From Primulina eburnea (lineage: Eukaryota; Streptophyta; Magnoliopsida; Lamiales; Gesneriaceae), in assembly GCF_022965805.1 (NCBI RefSeq), contig NC_133105.1, positions 31,934,447 through 31,998,446 on the forward strand: a stretch of 64,000 nt of DNA. Direction: 5' to 3'. This document shows, piece by piece, positions 21,714 to 34,137 of the stretch. How positions within the stretch are numbered: the first letter of the stretch is position 1; every line of letters begins with the position of its first letter. A program made the translations under genes and the position numbers. The notes beneath the pieces are model-generated. The model had not been told where the DNA came from. It made no database searches and saw nothing but the letters and a program-made list of their open reading frames with translations.

Positions 21714-23518
21714 TGTAATAGCCGAGCCTGGTGAACGGTACGGTTTAAGTTTTCGTATGTTATGGATTTATTGATTAAGTTTAAGTATAGTTTGGATGTT
21801 AAGAGTTTCGATTTAGGATTTATAGTAAGGTTGGTTATAGATGACGGGTGGTGCAGTTGTAGCGGCGTTACGATTAAATTCATGATAATTCGTATGTTGA
21901 GCCAATTGGTATGAGGCCAATTGGAGTGATTAGATAAGACATAAAGGTGTAACTTTCTTATTTTGAGTTTTGTTCATATCATTGTGGAAGATAAGCCAAA
22001 AGAGCCCCGAAGTGTGTCGTGTGTTTCGTCGTTCCTCCAGTGACACATGTTGGGCGATTGGGCATAACTTTTTACTCAGACCTTCAAATGGTCTGAAATT
22101 TTGAGGGATTCAAGATAAGACATAGAGCTACAACTTTGTAGTTTACCACTTTTCTAATTCGGACTGGAAGAGGGGTTTCTGAAGCGATCTTTAACGAGTC
22201 AGTGCGCAGAGTGGCGCCCGAGCGGTAATGTTTGGCCGCCCGAGCGACACCACTTCTGGATTTTTGGGTTTCGGGCAGAAACGTTGGCGCCCGAGCGGTA
22301 ATTTTCGACCGCCCGAGCGCCGGGCACAGTATAAGCGTGTTTTGGCGATTTTTGGTGTTTAAATAGAAGAGTTGGTCACACTTTTCTCATCCTTCCTCCT
22401 CCTTTTCGTTTTTCTCTCCTTGGGAGACTAGGGTTCCAATTTCTTTTCAATTCCTTTCTTTGATTCAAGCTCTTGGTGGATTATTGTTGAGGGAACTAAG
22501 TTATTTTGGGATCAAGGAAGCTAAGGTAAGCTTTTGGTTTGGTTATTTCTTGGTTTGGTGTTGGGAGATTTCTTGGGTTTGTGGATTGTGTTGGTATATT
22601 GGATTTATTGATATTGTTGTTAGATTATTAGGTTATTGATTGTGTTATTTATGGGTTATTGTTGTAGGATTGCTATCAAAGAGATTAGAATCAAGAGATT
22701 TCAAGTGTAGTAAGTGGAATCTCATTCTTGTGCTCACATGATAGTATATGTATTGTGTTTCAATGGTTTTAACATGTTATTCCCTTCCATTTGATTCATA
22801 TTATGTATTGATATACTTGTTGGTATATTAGAGGCAATTGAATGTCTCAATTGTGTAAAAAGGGAATACAAGAGAATAGTGTATTCAAAGTGTTTGATAA
22901 AATGCCAAAGAGAGATTTCAAATGATTTATGGATTGATAGATACATAGTCAGAGATTGCATGCAATTAGTTGATCAACGCCCATAGGCTTATATCCCTCA
23001 GAGTTGTCGATTTATATCGATGGGATACGAGCACCACAGACAGAGTTACTATTGATATCAATCCAACCAGAGTAAAGTGAAATACCATCTCATTGTTATG
23101 CTATTGCTATGATATTTATGTTTCAGAGTTGATGGTATTTAATGATTTCAAAGCTAAGTTTTCAGAGTATGATATGATCATTACTATGTAAGAGTTCCAC
23201 TTGCTGAGTTTTATACTCATTTCAGTTATTTTCATGTGATGCAGATAAGAGCGACGGACCAGGACGTTGATTGTGGCCCGGGGTCATATGCATACGAAGA
23301 TTGGAAGGAAGATGTTATTTTGTTGACATTTTGGGACATGATCATAGGAATGATATGTTATGTTTTTGTTATATCATTGGAATGATCATGTATTTATTTT
23401 GGTTGCAAATATTTTGTAAATGATTTTATGTTATGATATTGTAATCATTCCTCCTTCCATTTGAAAGAAAATTTTAAATTCCGCTGCTATTTTATTGTAA
23501 ACGGGTCGAGGTGTCACA
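21714..23518 (+). repeat. B2 5' LTR
   Basis: 1,805 bp, TGTAATAGCC to GTCACA. GC modules at 22213-22248 and 22286-22321 precede TATA-like words near 22330 and 22358. Confidence 0.95.
22213..22321 (+). repeat. Two 36-bp GC-rich modules in B2 5' LTR
   Basis: Same modules as in B1. The first has one change in its last arm (GCGAC for GCGCC). Copies in the 3' LTR lie at about 28617-28725. Confidence 0.85.
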
Positions 23519-23523
23519 TTTAG

Positions 23524-23535
23524 TGGTATCAGAGC
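23524..23535 (+). other. B2 primer-binding site (tRNA-iMet)
   Basis: TGGTATCAGAGC five bases after the 5' LTR; intact. Confidence 0.92.
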
Positions 23536-23656
23536 ACCGTTCTTCGGACCAATGCATATGACTTCGTCTACTTTCAACTGTCCGGGTATGTTTTCTTTGC
23601 ATCTATCTATTGTTATCTATTGATTGGTGTTTTGTGAGCACATTGTAGAGTAGAGG

Positions 23657-25270
23657 ATGCCACCTAAGAGGAAAGCAGTAGAGGGTGAGGATAGTTCTTC
23701 CTCGAGAGTTGTCGACGAGTTCGGCAAGTTATTGAAAGACCAGGCCAAAGTTCACAGCGAACAGATCCAGCAGTTGCTTCGATTGCAAGGAGCAGGTCAG
23801 GGCAGAGGTCAAGGTAGAGGGAAAGTTGCTCAGGTTGTTGGTACCGATGCTATCTTTTCTGCCTTCAAGAGAATGGATCCACCAGAGTATGCAGGGAGCA
23901 CCGATCCTTTAGTTGCTGTAGAGTGGATCAAGGCTCTAGAGGCGATTTTCGATCATCTCCATTACGAAGACAGAGACCGAATCAGTTGTGCTGTATTCAT
24001 GTTGGTAAAGGCTGCTCGCATATGGTGGAATGCGACCAAGGTTGGAGTTGATGTTTCAACATTGAAGTGGTCAGAGTTTACTGAGCTTTTCTACGACAAG
24101 TATTTTCCTGACGCACTTCGAGCGAGGAAGGTTACGGAGTTCTTGGAGCTTCGTCAGGGAGGCATGAACGTGGATGAATATATTTTGAAGTTTGAAGAGG
24201 GTTGCTTGTTTGCTCTGTACATCGCATCAAACGACAAGGATAAAGGCGCTCATTTCATTCGAGGCCTTAGAGCAGAGATCAGACGAGATATCAACATGTC
24301 CAAGGCCGTGACTTTCAAAGAGATCGTGTCCAAGGCTTTGTTGGCCGAGCAGGACGAGAAGGATATTGCCAGGGAGAGGCAAGCGAGGCAGCAGTTTGTT
24401 GCTCAGAGGGGTCAGAGTTCGAGTCAGAGAGGCAAAGATCATTTCAAAGGGAAAGGCAAGGTGGATCAGAGTCCTAAACCGCCGTCAGTTCCAATTGATC
24501 CCGAGAAGCCACTGTGTCCTAAGTGTGGCAGACATCACCGAGGAGAGTGCAGATTTGGCACTCATTCTTGTTATCGTTGTGGCACAGCAGGCCACATTGC
24601 CCGAGATTGTCCAAGAGGAGGGAGCAAGGATAAAGTGCAGGGTTGTATCTTTACGATGACCAAGGAAGGTGATAACCATGATTCTTCTGTGATCTCTAGC
24701 ACTATTTTAATTTCAGGCAGGGTAGCTACGACTTTGATTGATACTGGTGCTACTCATTCATTTATGTCTGAATTGTTTATGAGATCTTTGAGTTTAGTTC
24801 CTTCTGCTATTCCCCTCCAGTTTAATGTTGTTTTACCTTCGGGGGATGTGTTGTGCCCGAAATCTATTGTGTATGCATGTTCTGTTCTTATTGATGGGCG
24901 AGAGGTCTATGCTGATTTGATTGTTATCCCGATTGTTGCATTTGATGTTATTCTTGGCATGGATTGGCTATCGACTTATCGTGCAGTGATCGATTGCGTT
25001 GCTAAGACGGTGACTTTTGCAGATGATAGCAATAAGGGAGGTTCGCTCGCCAGTGCAGGTACTTCGCTGGTCCTTCCTTTTATTTCTTGTATTGAGGCTG
25101 AGAAGCTGTTGTGTAGAGGTTGTGAGGTGTTTCTGGCTTCGATTGTGGATGTCGATAGATTGATTAAGTTGAATATAGATGATATTGATGTGGTGAGGGA
25201 GTTTGCTGATGTGTTTGAAGATGATGTTCCGGGTTTGCCGCCAGGACAGAGATGTGGAGTTTGTGATTGA
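23657..25270 (+). pseudogene. B2 gag and protease
   Basis: 537 codons from ATG (MPPKRKAVEGEDSS). Residues about 1-210 hold a basic N-terminus and the capsid domain. About 275-315 contain two zinc-binding clusters, CPKCGRHHRGEC and the knuckle CYRCGTAGHIARDC. About 360-440 is the aspartic protease with active-site LIDTGATHSF and, later, VILGMDWL. The frame then runs toward RT but shifts at about 25245-25255 (GLPPGQ) and stops at 25268-25270. The capsid-protease part is intact. The start is supported by the primer-binding site 120 bp upstream and by identity with B1. Confidence 0.92.
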
Positions 25271-25889
25271 TCTTGCTCCAGGTACGGTTCCTATTTCTAA
25301 GGCTCCGTATAGGATGGCTCCTACCGAGATGAAAGAGTTGAAGACGCAGTTGCAGGATCTTTTAGAAAAGGGTTTTATTCGTCCGAGTTCTTCGCCTTGG
25401 GGAGCTCCAGTTCTTTTTGTCAAGAAGAAAGATGGGTCGATGCGTCTGTGTATCGACTACAGAGAGCTCAACAAAGTGACTGTCAAGAATAAGTATCCGT
25501 TGCCACGGATAGATGATTTGTTTGATCAGCTTCATGGTGCCACCGTATTCTCGAAGATTGATCTTCGGTCTGGCTACTATCAGTTGAAGGTTAGGGAGTC
25601 TGATATCCCTAAGACGGCGTTCAGGACCAGGTATGGTCACTATGAGTTTCTTGTGATGTCTTATGGTCTGACCAATGCCCCTTCAGTATTCATGGACCTG
25701 ATGAACCGTGTGTTCAAGCCATATTTGGATAGCTTCGTCATTGTCTTCATCGATGACATCCTGATTTATTCCAAGACCAGAGAGCTTCATTCAGAGCATC
25801 TCAGAGTTGTTCTTCAGTTATTGAGAGAGAGGAGGTTGTTTGCCAAGTTGAAGAGTGTGAGTTTTGGTTGGATCAGATTTCTTTTCTAG
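25203..25889 (+). pseudogene. B2 reverse transcriptase, main part
   Basis: Carries the plant Ty3 RT landmarks: [37 protein letters not shown], and the polymerase centre [10 protein letters not shown] (FIDD). The natural frame is entered from gag-protease by a one-base shift near 25250; the ATG at 25203 is probably not used. The frame is lost again at about 25857, just before the FLGHVVS motif that continues in the next segment. Confidence 0.9.
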
Positions 25890-26908
25890 GCCATGTTGTC
25901 TCGAGAGATGGTATCGCTGTTGATCCAGTGAAGATAGAGGCAGTTCAGAAGTGGCCTATTCCTACTACTGTATCAGAGGTACGCAGTTTCCTTGGTTTGG
26001 CGGGTTATTATCGTCGTTTCATTTCAGGCTTTTCCAAGATTGCCCTGCCATTGTCCAATCTGACGAGGAAGACTGTGAAGTTCGAGTGGTCCAATGATTG
26101 TCAGAGTTCATTCCAAGAGTTGAAGGATAGATTGACGACAGCTCCCATTCTTGCATTGCCTAATGGTTCAGAGGATTTTGTTGTCTATACCGATGCGTCG
26201 AAGAAGGGTCTCGGTGCAGTGTTGATGCAGCGAGCTAAGGTCATTGCCTATGCTTCTCGCCAGTTGAAAGATTATGAGAAGAATTATCCGACGCATGATT
26301 TAGAGCTGGCAGCTGTGGTTTTTGCCCTGAAGATTTGGAGACATTACTTGTATGGCGAAAAGTGTGAGATCTTCACGGACCACAAGAGCTTGAAGTATTT
26401 TTTTTCCCAGAAAGATCTCAATATGCGACAGAGGAGGTGGTTAGAGCTAGTCAAGGATTATGATGTGACTATCAGTTATCACCCAGGGAAGGCGAATGTT
26501 GTGGCTGATGCTTTGAGCCGTAAATCGAGTTCTTCCTTGAGTTCTTTGATTCAGAGGCCATTGTTGATGGATTTGCAGAGAGAGGAGATTTCTTTGGTGG
26601 TTCCGAGGACCATTGCTCGCCTTTCAGCGTTGGTCATTCGGGCTACGTTGACGGACAGGATCCGTAGAGAGCAGGCTGTCGATGTTCAGTTGGCAGAGTT
26701 GAGAGCTAGAGCTGAGGAGAGAGGTAATTCAGAGTTTGCGACGAATGGAGATGGTTTGGTGACTTTCAAGGCCGTATTTGTGTTCCTGTTGGTGATGACA
26801 TTCGGCGAGACGTTCTGTCAGAGGCTCATACCGCACCATATTCGATTCATCCAGGCAGTACGAAGATGTATCAGGATCTTCGTCGACTCTATTGGTGGCC
26901 AGGTATGA
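25868..26908 (+). pseudogene. B2 RT end, RNase H and integrase N-terminal linker
   Basis: Opens with [13 protein letters not shown] and the [13 protein letters not shown] motif at the end of RT, then RNase H with the acidic residues in [36 protein letters not shown] and [10 protein letters not shown] further shift near 26770 throws the integrase zinc-finger region out of frame, so the last ~45 residues are spurious. Confidence 0.88.
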
Positions 26909-27342
26909 AGAAAGATGTTGCCATGTTCATTTCTCAGTGCCTTACTTGTCAGCAGGTGAAGATCGAGCATCAGAGACCTGCTGGGACATTGCTATCATTG
27001 CCGATTCATCAGTGGAAGTGGGAGCATATTACGATGGATTTCGTGACTGGTCTTCCCAGAACGCAGAAAGGTTTTAACTCTATTTGGGTTATCGTTGATC
27101 GATTGACCAAGTCAGCGTACTTTCTTCCAGTCAAAACGACGTATTCCATGAACCCGTATGCTGAGGATTATATTGCAGAGATTGTTAGACTTCATGGTGT
27201 TCCAGTGTCGATCGTGTCTGATCGTGATCCCAGGTTTACTTCAGAGTTTTGGAAGAGTTTGCACAGAGCTATGGGTTCGCGGTTAGCGTTCAGTACAGCT
27301 TATCACCCTCAGAGCGACGGTCAATCAGAGAGAGTCATCTAG
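26866..27342 (+). pseudogene. B2 integrase, zinc finger and catalytic core
   Basis: Includes the CLTC pair of the HHCC zinc finger and the D,D-35-E core: Asp in TMDFVTGLP, Asp in IVSDRDPRF, Glu in GQSERVI. Immediately after, a TAG at 27340-27342 interrupts the frame where the family normally continues. Confidence 0.9.
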
Positions 27343-27354
27343 ATTCTAGAGGAT

Positions 27355-28077
27355 ATGCTCAGAGCTTGTACTATTGATTATCCAGGTAGCTGGGATTCCA
27401 AGTTGCCTTTGGTTGAGTTCACGTACAATAACAGTTACCAGGCGACGATTGGCATGGCACCTTACGAAGCATTGTATGGCAGGAAGTGCAGATCGCCCTT
27501 GTATTGGGATGAAGTAGGTGAGAGGAAGATGTTGGGACCAGAGTTGGTCCAACAGACTGCTGATGTTGTTGCTGTTATTCGAGAGAGGATGAAGACAGCG
27601 CAGTCGAGACAGAAGAGCTAAGCAGATGTGCGTCGCAGACCGTTGCAGTTTGAGGTTGGCGACCATGTATTCTTGAAGATTGCACCTCTTAAGGGTGTAA
27701 TGCGATTTGGCAAGAAGGGTAAGTTGAGTCCGAGATTCATTGGCCCATTTGAGATTTTGGACAGAGTTGGTGATCGAGCCTACAGGTTAGCCTTACCGCC
27801 AGATCTTGACAGAGTTCATAATGTTTTTCATGTTTCGATGCTCAGGAAGTATATTGCGAATCCTTCCCATGTTCTTCGTCACGAGCCATTGGATTTGACG
27901 CCGAACTTGACATACCAAGAGATTCCGATCCAGATTCTGGATCGCAAAGTTAAAGTTTTGAGAAACAAAGAGATTGGCATTGTTAAAGTCCTTTGGAGGA
28001 ATCATTTGATCGAAGAAGCCACGTGGGAACCAGAGGATGAGATGAGAGAGAAGTATCCCGAGTTGTTTGTGCAGTGA
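27355..28077 (+). pseudogene. B2 integrase C-terminus with chromodomain-like tail
   Basis: Continues the integrase (PYEALYGRKCRSPLYWDEVG) to a TAA at about 27619-27621, then resumes (FEVGDHVFLKI, RFIGPFEIL, VHNVFHVSMLRKY) and ends in a chromodomain-like segment with VKVLWRNH and EEATWEPEDEM (about 27970-28060). Such tails direct integration to heterochromatin in chromoviruses (family knowledge). The end codon TGA lies 40 bp before the LTR. Confidence 0.88.
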
Positions 28078-28104
28078 CGTCAATTTCGAGGACAAAATTC
28101 CTTT

Positions 28105-28117
28105 AAGGGGGGGAGAT
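28105..28117 (+). other. B2 polypurine tract
   Basis: AAGGGGGGGAGAT run abutting the 3' LTR. Confidence 0.9.
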
Positions 28118-29922
28118 TGTAATAGCCGAGCCTGGTGAACGGTACGGTTTAAGTTTTCGTATGTTATGGATTTATTGATTAAGTTTAAGTATAGTTTGGA
28201 TGTTAAGAGTTTCGATTTAGGATTTATAGTAAGGTTGGTTATAGATGACGGGTGGTGAAGTTGTAGCGGCGTTACGATTAAATTCATGATAATTCGTATG
28301 TTGAGCCAATTGGTATGAGGCCAATTGGAGTGATTAGATAAGACATAAAGGTGTAACTTTCTTATTTTGAGTTTTGTTCAAATCATTGTGGAAGATAAGC
28401 CAAAAGAGCCCCGAAGTGTGTCGTGTGTTTCGTCGTTCTCCAGTGACACATGTTGGGAGATTGGGCATAACTTTTTACTCAGACCTGCAAATGATCTGAA
28501 ATTTTGAGGGATTCAAGATAAGACATAGATCTACAACATTGTAGTTTACCACTCTTTCTAATTCGGACTGGAAGAGGGGTTTCTGAAGCGATCTTTAACG
28601 AGTCAGTGCGCAGAGTGGCGCCCGAGCGGTAATGTTTGGCCGCCCGAGCGCCACCACTTCTGGATTTTTGGGTTTCGGGCAGAAACGTTGGCGCCCGAGC
28701 GGTAATTTTCGACCGCCCGAGCGCCGGGCACAGTATAAGCGTGTTTTGGCGATTTTTAGTGTTTAAATAGAAGAGTTGGTCACACTTTTCTCATCCTTCC
28801 TCCTCCTTTTCGTTTTTCTCTCCTTGGGAGACTAGGGTTCCAATTTCTTTTCAATTCCTTTCTTTGATTCAAGCTCTTGGTGGATTATTGTTGAGGGAAC
28901 TAAGTTATTTTGGGATCAAGGAAGCTAAGGTAAGCTTTTGGTTTGGTTATTTCTTGGTTTGGTGTTGGGAGATTTCTTGGGTTTGTGGATTGTGTTGGTA
29001 TATTGGATTTATTGATATTGTTGTTAGATTATTGGGTTATTGATGGTGTTATTTATGGGTTATTGTTGTAGGATTGCTATCAAAGAGATTAGAATCAAGA
29101 GATTTCAAGTGTAGTAAGTGGAATATCATTCTTGTGCTCACATGATAGTATATATATTGTGTTTCAATGGTTTTAACATGTTATTCCCTTCCATTTGATT
29201 CATATTATGTATTGATATACTTGTTGGTATATTAGAGGCAATTGAATGTCTCAATTGTGTAAAAAGGGAATACAAGAGAATAGTGTATTCAAAGTGTTTG
29301 ATAAAATGCCAAAGAGAGATTTCAAATGATTTATGGATTGATAGATACATAGTCAGAGATTGCATGCAATTAGTTGATCAACGCCCATAGGCTTATATCC
29401 CTCAGAGTTGTCGATTTATATCGATGGGATACGAGCACCACAGACAGAGTTACTATTGATATCAATCCAACCAGAGTAAAGTGAAATACCATCTCATTGT
29501 TATGCTATTGCTATGATATTTATGTTTCAGAGTTGATGGTATTTAATGATTTCAAAGCTAAGTTTTCAGAGTATGATATGATCATTACTATGTAAGAATT
29601 CCACTTGCTGAGTTTTATACTCATTTCAGTTATTTTCATGTGATGCAGATAAGAGCGACGGACCAGGACGTTGATTGTGGCCCGGGGGCATATGCATACG
29701 AAGATTGGAAGGAAGATGTTATTTTGTTGACATTTTGGGACATGATCATAGGAATGATATGTTATGTTTTTGTTATATCATTGGAATGATCATGTATTTA
29801 TTTTGGTTGCAAATATTTTGTAAATGATTTTATGTTATGATATTGTAATCATTCCTCCTTCCATTTGAAAGAAAATTTTAAATTTCGCTGCTATTTTATT
29901 GTAAACGGGTCGAGGTGTCACA
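28118..29922 (+). repeat. B2 3' LTR
   Basis: 1,805 bp, same ends as the 5' LTR, followed by the GTTGG duplication. Confidence 0.95.
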
Positions 29923-29927
29923 GTTGG

Positions 29928-31937
29928 CAAGACCGCACCCGCGCCCAGAACAGGAGTGCACCCGCGGTCATGCAATTATGGAATTTTGAAAGTGAGGCCG
30001 AAGCCACACCGCACCCGCGGTGCTAGACATCACCGCACCCGCGGTGCATAGACAGAAAGTTGGCAAATTTATTCGAGGTAACACCGCACCCGCGATAGGA
30101 ACAAGACCGCACCCGCGGTGGTGCACCGCACCCGCAGTCCAAGATATACCGCACCCGCGGTCGTCGAATTGTAGGAAATGATAAGCATGCCGTGGACACA
30201 GCGCACCCGCGGTGCAAACTTGACCGCACCCGCGGTGTGACGTGCAGCATGGATATTGAGCCATTTGTACCATTTCATGCAATATATATATATACAACCG
30301 TTCATTTCCTCAGAAATCAGAAAAGGGAAGAAAATGTTGGAAAGAATTTCTCAAGCTTAGAAATCGTGATTTCGAAGAATCCGTGTATCAGAATTTGAAT
30401 CTGAAAGCAGTATCGTGCTCCTCTAGCTACGAGCTACATAAGGACGTAAGTTTTGTTACGTTTAGACAAGATTTGAATTTATGATATTGTCAGAATTGAA
30501 TATGAATCAGATATGATGTTTCTACTACCCTAGATATGGTATAATTGAAGATAGATTAAAGAACAGAATTGTGAGTGAGATTTTGATATCAGAATTGTAT
30601 ATTATTGATTTTGAATATACCGATATTGAGATTATGATTTCTGGTATTATATTTGTGATGTTCAGATTGACGGGGTTATTCAGATTGTGTTATTATACCG
30701 TCTAAACATCAGTTAATTCAGATTGATCAGATTCAGTAATGATTTATATTTCATCGTGATAGCGTTGATATGAATCAGATTGTGTATTGTTCAGATATTG
30801 ACCAGATTATATACTGAGTTGAGTATTGATCAGAACAGATTGTGTATTGAGTTATTCACTGACACAGTGTATTCGATATTGTCATTTCAGATTTGATATG
30901 GACAGAGTTGAATACAGATCATCGTCTTCGTCAGATAGGGACGACAAAGGTATAATTCATGTGATATACGGGAAGATATAACTCAAATAAGATCTTATTT
31001 GAGTTTCCCAATAAAATTACATACTAGATTACCTTTATATTCTGATTTGAATATGATGTATTTATATGTTGAGATGATTATGCATTGTTTACAGATTGTT
31101 ATGCATTGCATTGAGATAGGAGAGTCGTTGACAGCCATTGTCAGCTATCTAGATGTTCGGTGTATCTCAGCTTAGGAGCAGCCCTGACTCCTATTGCAGT
31201 CTTTGATACAGCTCAGTCCGAAGTCTAGGAATAAGACGTACAGTCACCCCGAGTGGAGGGTAGGTGACAGCCATTGACGTCTTATTCACACCGGGATCCC
31301 TAGAGTTATAGTTGAGTCGAGTCTAGACATGATTTGACTAGAACTGCATGTGTTTATGGATGTGGTTTCATAGACTATGAAACCGATTGTTATTGCTTTC
31401 AGTCATGATAGCATGTTTTTATGATTTGACTTGAGTAGCATGTTTATCTGATTCGAGTGCATGCTTATCTTGATTAAATTTCATAGATTATGAAATCTAT
31501 TGATTTGAATTATATTCATGATAGCATGTTTTATGATTTAAATTGTTTATATACATGCTTACCATGTTTTATACTGGGATTTATTCTCACCGGAGTTATC
31601 CGGCTGTTGTCTTGTTTTCTATGTGTGCATGACAACGGGTGGGGCTGGATCAGGGTCAAGAAAACGATAAGAGAAGAAGAGTTAGCGTGGTGATTCCGGA
31701 CTTATTGTAGACTTGTTTTATTACTTTAACTTAGTAACTAAACCTTAGAATTTGGTTGTACAGTATTGTACTTTGCCACTGAATTGTAGTTGTTATACAG
31801 AGATGTATATTATTTAGATTCCATTACCTTCCGCATTTACATTTTAAAAAGAAAAAAATTTTTAGACCCTGTTTATCAGAATTGATAATTAAATCCCAAC
31901 GATGATTAAGAAGATGATTAGCGTCCGGGTCCCCACA
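29928..31937 (+). repeat. A2 3' LTR, right part
   Basis: Resumes at CAAGACCGCACC exactly where the left part stopped and ends CCCCACA before TAGTT. Against the 5' LTR it has one extra GC module (about 30213-30235), lacks ~30-40 bp near 30565, and has a short extra block GACGGGGTTATTCAG near 30668. Confidence 0.93.
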
Positions 31938-31942
31938 TAGTT

Positions 31943-32035
31943 TAAAAAGAAAATTTTTTTTAGACCCTGTTTATCAGAACTGATAATTAAATCCCAAAGA
32001 TGATTAAGAAGATGATTAGCGTCCGGGTCCCCACA
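31943..32035 (+). repeat. A3 solo LTR, right part
   Basis: Last 93 bp of A3, ending CCCCACA, then TCAAG and the integrase array. Confidence 0.92.
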
Positions 32036-32174
32036 TCAAGAATTTAACATTGCGACCAGAAACAATAGTCCTAGGCATGCCATGCAATCTAACGACTTCT
32101 CTAAAGAACAAATCCACAATGTTTGAATCATCATCGGTTTTATGACAAGCTATAAAATGTGTCATCTTAGAGAA
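32036..32174 (-). repeat. Integrase-fragment array, part 2
   Basis: Array sequence between A3 and A4. Reads as the [13 protein letters not shown] to IVSGRNVKF part of a unit on the minus strand. Ends GAGAA, duplicated at 40068-40072. Confidence 0.88.
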
Positions 32175-34137
32175 TGTAATGCCCGAGAATTGAGTTTGAT
32201 ACTTTTGTATTGATATATATAGTATGATTAAGGAATGCAAGAATAGGCGGGGAGAAAACGATGTAGCAAAACTTGAATATTTTGAGAAAACAACACCGCA
32301 CCCGCGGTCCAGGAGCCACCGCACCTGCGGTGCATGGACAGTAAGTTGGCAAAAATTCCGTAGCATCACCGCACCCGCGGTGCTAGAAGGAGCGCACCCG
32401 CGGTACTGCTACAATGGGGTGACCGCACCTGCGGTAAGAACAGGATCGCACCCGCGGTCGAAGCTTTTGGAAAAGTAATGTATATCCGTATACTGAGCGC
32501 ACCCGCGGTGCAAGAGAGACCGCTCCCGCGGTGCGACGTGTAACATGAAAAATGAGCCACTTGCCCCATAAACATGCACTATATATATATATATATAACA
32601 TGCAATTCCATGGATTCAGCCGAACAAAAGGAAAGAATAGCTGAGAGAACAGAAATTCTTCAAAGCAGAGATTTGTGAGCTACGGGAAATCCGTCCGTCT
32701 GATTTGTAATCTTAGTACAACACCGAGTTCCTATCGACGCAGGCTACACAAGGACGTAAGTTTTGTTACGTTTAGATATGATTTGAAATTATGATATTGG
32801 CATAACTGAATATGATTCAGATATGGTGTTTCTACTACCGTAGGTATTGTATAATCGAAGTCAGATTAAAGAATAGACTGGTTGTGCAATTGTTATGATT
32901 TTTGAAAGATATTGACTGATATTTTGATATCAGAATTGTGTATTACTGATTTTGAATATACCGATATTAAGATTATGAGTTATATTTAATACCGATTGTG
33001 AGTTCTGGTATTATATTTGTGATGTTGAGATTGATGGGATATCAAGATTGTATTGTTATGTTGTCGAAACATCAGTAGATTGAGATTGATCAGATTCTGT
33101 AATTATTCCGATTGTATTGTGATATTGATGACATGAATTAGATTGTATCTTGTTCAGATATTGGTCAGATTATGTACTGAATTGAGTATTGATCAGAACA
33201 TGTTGTGTATAGAGTTATTCACTGATACAGGGTATTCGATATTGTCATATCAGATTTGATATGGACAGATTTGAATACAGGTCATCGTCTTCGTCAGACA
33301 GGGACGACTAAGGTATAATTCATGTGATATTCGGGAAGATACAACTCAATTGAGATCCCATTTGAGTTTCCCAACAAAATCATATACTAGATTATTGTTA
33401 TATACTGATATGAATATGCTTTGTTTATATGCTGATATGCTATTGCTCTGTTTATAGATTGATATTCATTGCATTTAAGATATGAGAGTCTTGACAGAAA
33501 CAGTCAAACTTCTAGACGTTCGGTGATATCACAGCTTAGGGGAAGATCATTCTCCTATTGTAGAGGTGGATACAGATCAAACCGAAGTCTAGGAATAAGA
33601 CGTACAGTCACCCCGAGTGGTAGGGTAGGTGACAGATCGCGACGTCTTATTCATACCGGGATCCTTAGAGTTATAGTTGAGTCGAGTCTAGACATGATTT
33701 GACTAGAACTGCATGCGGTTATGGATGTGGTTTCATAGACTATGAAACCCATTTTTATTGCTTTTGGTCATGATAGCATGTTTTTATGATTTGATTTGAT
33801 GAGCATGTTTAGCTGATTTGAGTTGCATGCTGATTTTGAGTTAATTTCATAGACTATGAAATCTATTGCTTTTAATTTTATTCATGATAGAATATTTCAT
33901 GATTTACTTTATGTATATGCATGTTTACCATGTTTTATACTGGGATTTATTCTCACCGGAGTGTCCGGCTGTTGTCTTGTTTTGTATGTGTGCATGACAA
34001 CAGGTGGAATAAGATCGGGGTCAGAAGATGATGAGAGAAGACGAGTTTAGAGTGGTGATTCCGGACTTATTGTAGACCTGGTTTAATACTTGAATTTAGT
34101 AGTTAAACCTTAGACTAATCTGATATAGAAACATGTT
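32175..34137 (+). repeat. A4 solo LTR, left part
   Basis: A-family LTR (TGTAATGCCCGAG start) split by the E block. Flanks GAGAA (32170-32174 and 40068-40072) show a solo LTR of about 2.1 kb. Contains GC modules (about 32296-32545), an AT run near 32580-32597, and a version of the paired element near 33596-33651. Confidence 0.9.
32296..32545 (+). repeat. GC-rich module cluster in A4 LTR
   Basis: About eight copies of the ACCGCACC(C/T)GCGGT type, e.g. at 32296 and 32366, with variants; same place relative to the AT run as in A2. Confidence 0.8.

Larger units (their letters stand above)
21714..29922 (+). mobile_element. B2, full-length chromodomain Ty3/gypsy retrotransposon
   Basis: 8.2 kb element with two 1,805-bp LTRs, primer-binding site, gag-pol in the order gag, protease, RT, RNase H, integrase, chromodomain-like tail, and polypurine tract. 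The GTTGG target site is duplicated at 21709-21713 and 29923-29927. The order and the C-terminal chromodomain-like end place it with plant chromoviruses, most like Tekay/Del (inference from domain type and long LTRs). At least five frame lesions make it non-autonomous as found. The LTRs differ at a modest number of sites, so it is not a very recent insertion. Confidence 0.95.
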
